The position numbers and the translations under genes are program-made. This document shows positions 5,245-5,842 of a stretch of 5,842 nucleotides of DNA, piece after piece. The notes beneath the pieces are model-generated. The model saw nothing but the letters and a program-made list of their open reading frames with translations. It was not told the origin of the DNA and made no database searches. Each line of letters begins with the position of its first letter. Position 1 is the first letter of the stretch. Where the stretch lies: the NCBI RefSeq assembly GCF_934754915.1, contig NZ_CAKVKB010000175.1:1-5842 (forward strand), given 5' to 3'. This DNA comes from an uncultured Clostridium sp. GTDB taxonomy: Bacteria; Bacillota; Clostridia; Clostridiales; Clostridiaceae.

Positions 5245-5842
5245 AACTTGAATTGATGAATTTAAAAAAGACATATAGTACAGTGCAAGCTCTTAAAGGA
5301 ATAAACTATATATTTGAGACTGGTATATATGGGATTTTAGGAGCCAACGGAGCAGGAAAATCTACAATGATAAATCTTATAACAGATAATGTTGCAAGAG
5401 ATAAGAAGGATGGCGGAAGTATTTTGTTTTCCAAAGAAAATGAGGATCCAAAGGATATATTAAAACTAGGAAAGGATTTTAGGGCAGTTGTTGGATATAT
5501 GCCACAGCAGCAGGGATTTTATGAGGATTTTTCTCCTAGAGCTTTTCTAAAATATATGGCAGAGATTAAGGGCGTGAAAGCAAGAAAGATTGTAGAAGAT
5601 AATGGTAACATTACTACGAAAAAAGTTAGTCAGCAGATAGATGAACTCTTAGAAATAGTTAATCTTACATCGGTTGCTAATAAAAGGATTGGTGGGTTTT
5701 CAGGTGGTATGAAGCAGCGTGTTCTTCTTGCACAGGCATTGCTTGGAAATCCTAAGATACTTATTTTGGATGAACCAACAGCAGGACTTGATCCAAAAGA
5801 GAGAATCAGCATTAGAAATTATATAGCAGAGCTTAGTAAGAA
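5241..5842 (+). CDS. ABC transporter ATP-binding protein (partial, runs off the right end)
   Basis: The first 200 codons are present. Walker A is GANGAGKST (residues 34-42) and the Q-loop lies in YMPQQQGFYEDFSP (Gln89-91). The signature is FSGGMKQR (153-160), with Phe in place of the usual Leu. Walker B is ILILDEPTAGLDP (173-185), including the catalytic Glu and the D-loop. The H-loop lies beyond the window. The helical part between Q-loop and signature holds an extra charged stretch (about 112-130, VKARKIVEDNGNITTKKVS) where close relatives usually go straight into the KxxxRIxELLExVNL-like helix, here QQIDELLEIVNL. It would power the permease encoded upstream: the ATG overlaps the permease stop by four bases, and AAGAGG (5224-5229) can serve as ribosome binding site. 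The type resembles ABC-2 export or bacteriocin-resistance ATPases. The motifs make the function certain; the substrate is open. Confidence 0.93.
   Translation, partial: MKLELMNLKKTYSTVQALKGINYIFETGIYGILGANGAGKSTMINLITDNVARDKKDGGSILFSKENEDPKDILKLGKDFRAVVGYMPQQQGFYEDFSPRAFLKYMAEIKGVKARKIVEDNGNITTKKVSQQIDELLEIVNLTSVANKRIGGFSGGMKQRVLLAQALLGNPKILILDEPTAGLDPKERISIRNYIAELSK

Noticed and set aside
5630..5812. 60-codon reverse frame inside the ATPase gene
   Set aside because: It lies antisense to the signature and Walker B motifs, so it is a shadow.
1..5842. CRISPR array, tRNA, rRNA or complete insertion sequence
   Set aside because: No regularly spaced repeats, no tRNA cloverleaf or rRNA-like stretch, and no transposase with terminal inverted repeats was seen on either strand.

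Overview
The window looks like chromosomal DNA of a low-GC, Gram-positive, anaerobic Clostridia-type bacterium, most likely a Lachnospiraceae relative. The pointers are the strongly A/T-biased codon use in the main genes, purine-rich ribosome binding sites, T-tailed hairpin terminators, a lipoprotein with the C-x-H-x4-C-x-A-Y style motif that I associate with Lachnospiraceae, and an AgrD-like peptide segment. The genus assignment is inference from memory; no search was possible.

Positions 1-915 look like mobile-element debris. They hold the 3' end of an unrecognised gene (stop at 209) with its terminator (229-294), and a gene-free stretch of short broken frames. A second, sequence-related terminator follows (421-473). 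Next comes a structured, comparatively GC-rich stretch from 561 to about 900 that reads as the 5' part of a group II intron. No reverse-transcriptase ORF or domain V follows it. A 71-codon single-pass membrane protein (916-1131) sits directly against its end and is closed by a terminator (1212-1250).

Positions 1277-5842 are an ordered rightward module. It starts with a candidate 21-bp-period direct-repeat operator (1277-1308), a palindrome and a strong ribosome binding site. The first open frame (1393-2934) begins with about 42 residues that look like an AgrD/cyclic-lactone autoinducer precursor. It then runs in frame, with no stop, into a complete lipoprotein with its own signal peptide and lipobox. 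The joint carries an A-AAA-AAG heptamer, and both alternative frames stop within 15 bases of it. An intercistronic hairpin (2963-3011) separates this gene from a 725-residue ABC permease made of two related halves (3067-5244). The permease overlaps by ATGA an ABC ATPase (5241 to beyond the window).

Working model (inference): a peptide-regulated or peptide-handling ABC transporter with a surface lipoprotein partner, in which the peptide precursor and the lipoprotein gene are fused or joined by recoding. AgrB, AgrC and AgrA homologues are not in the window, so the signalling function is unproven.
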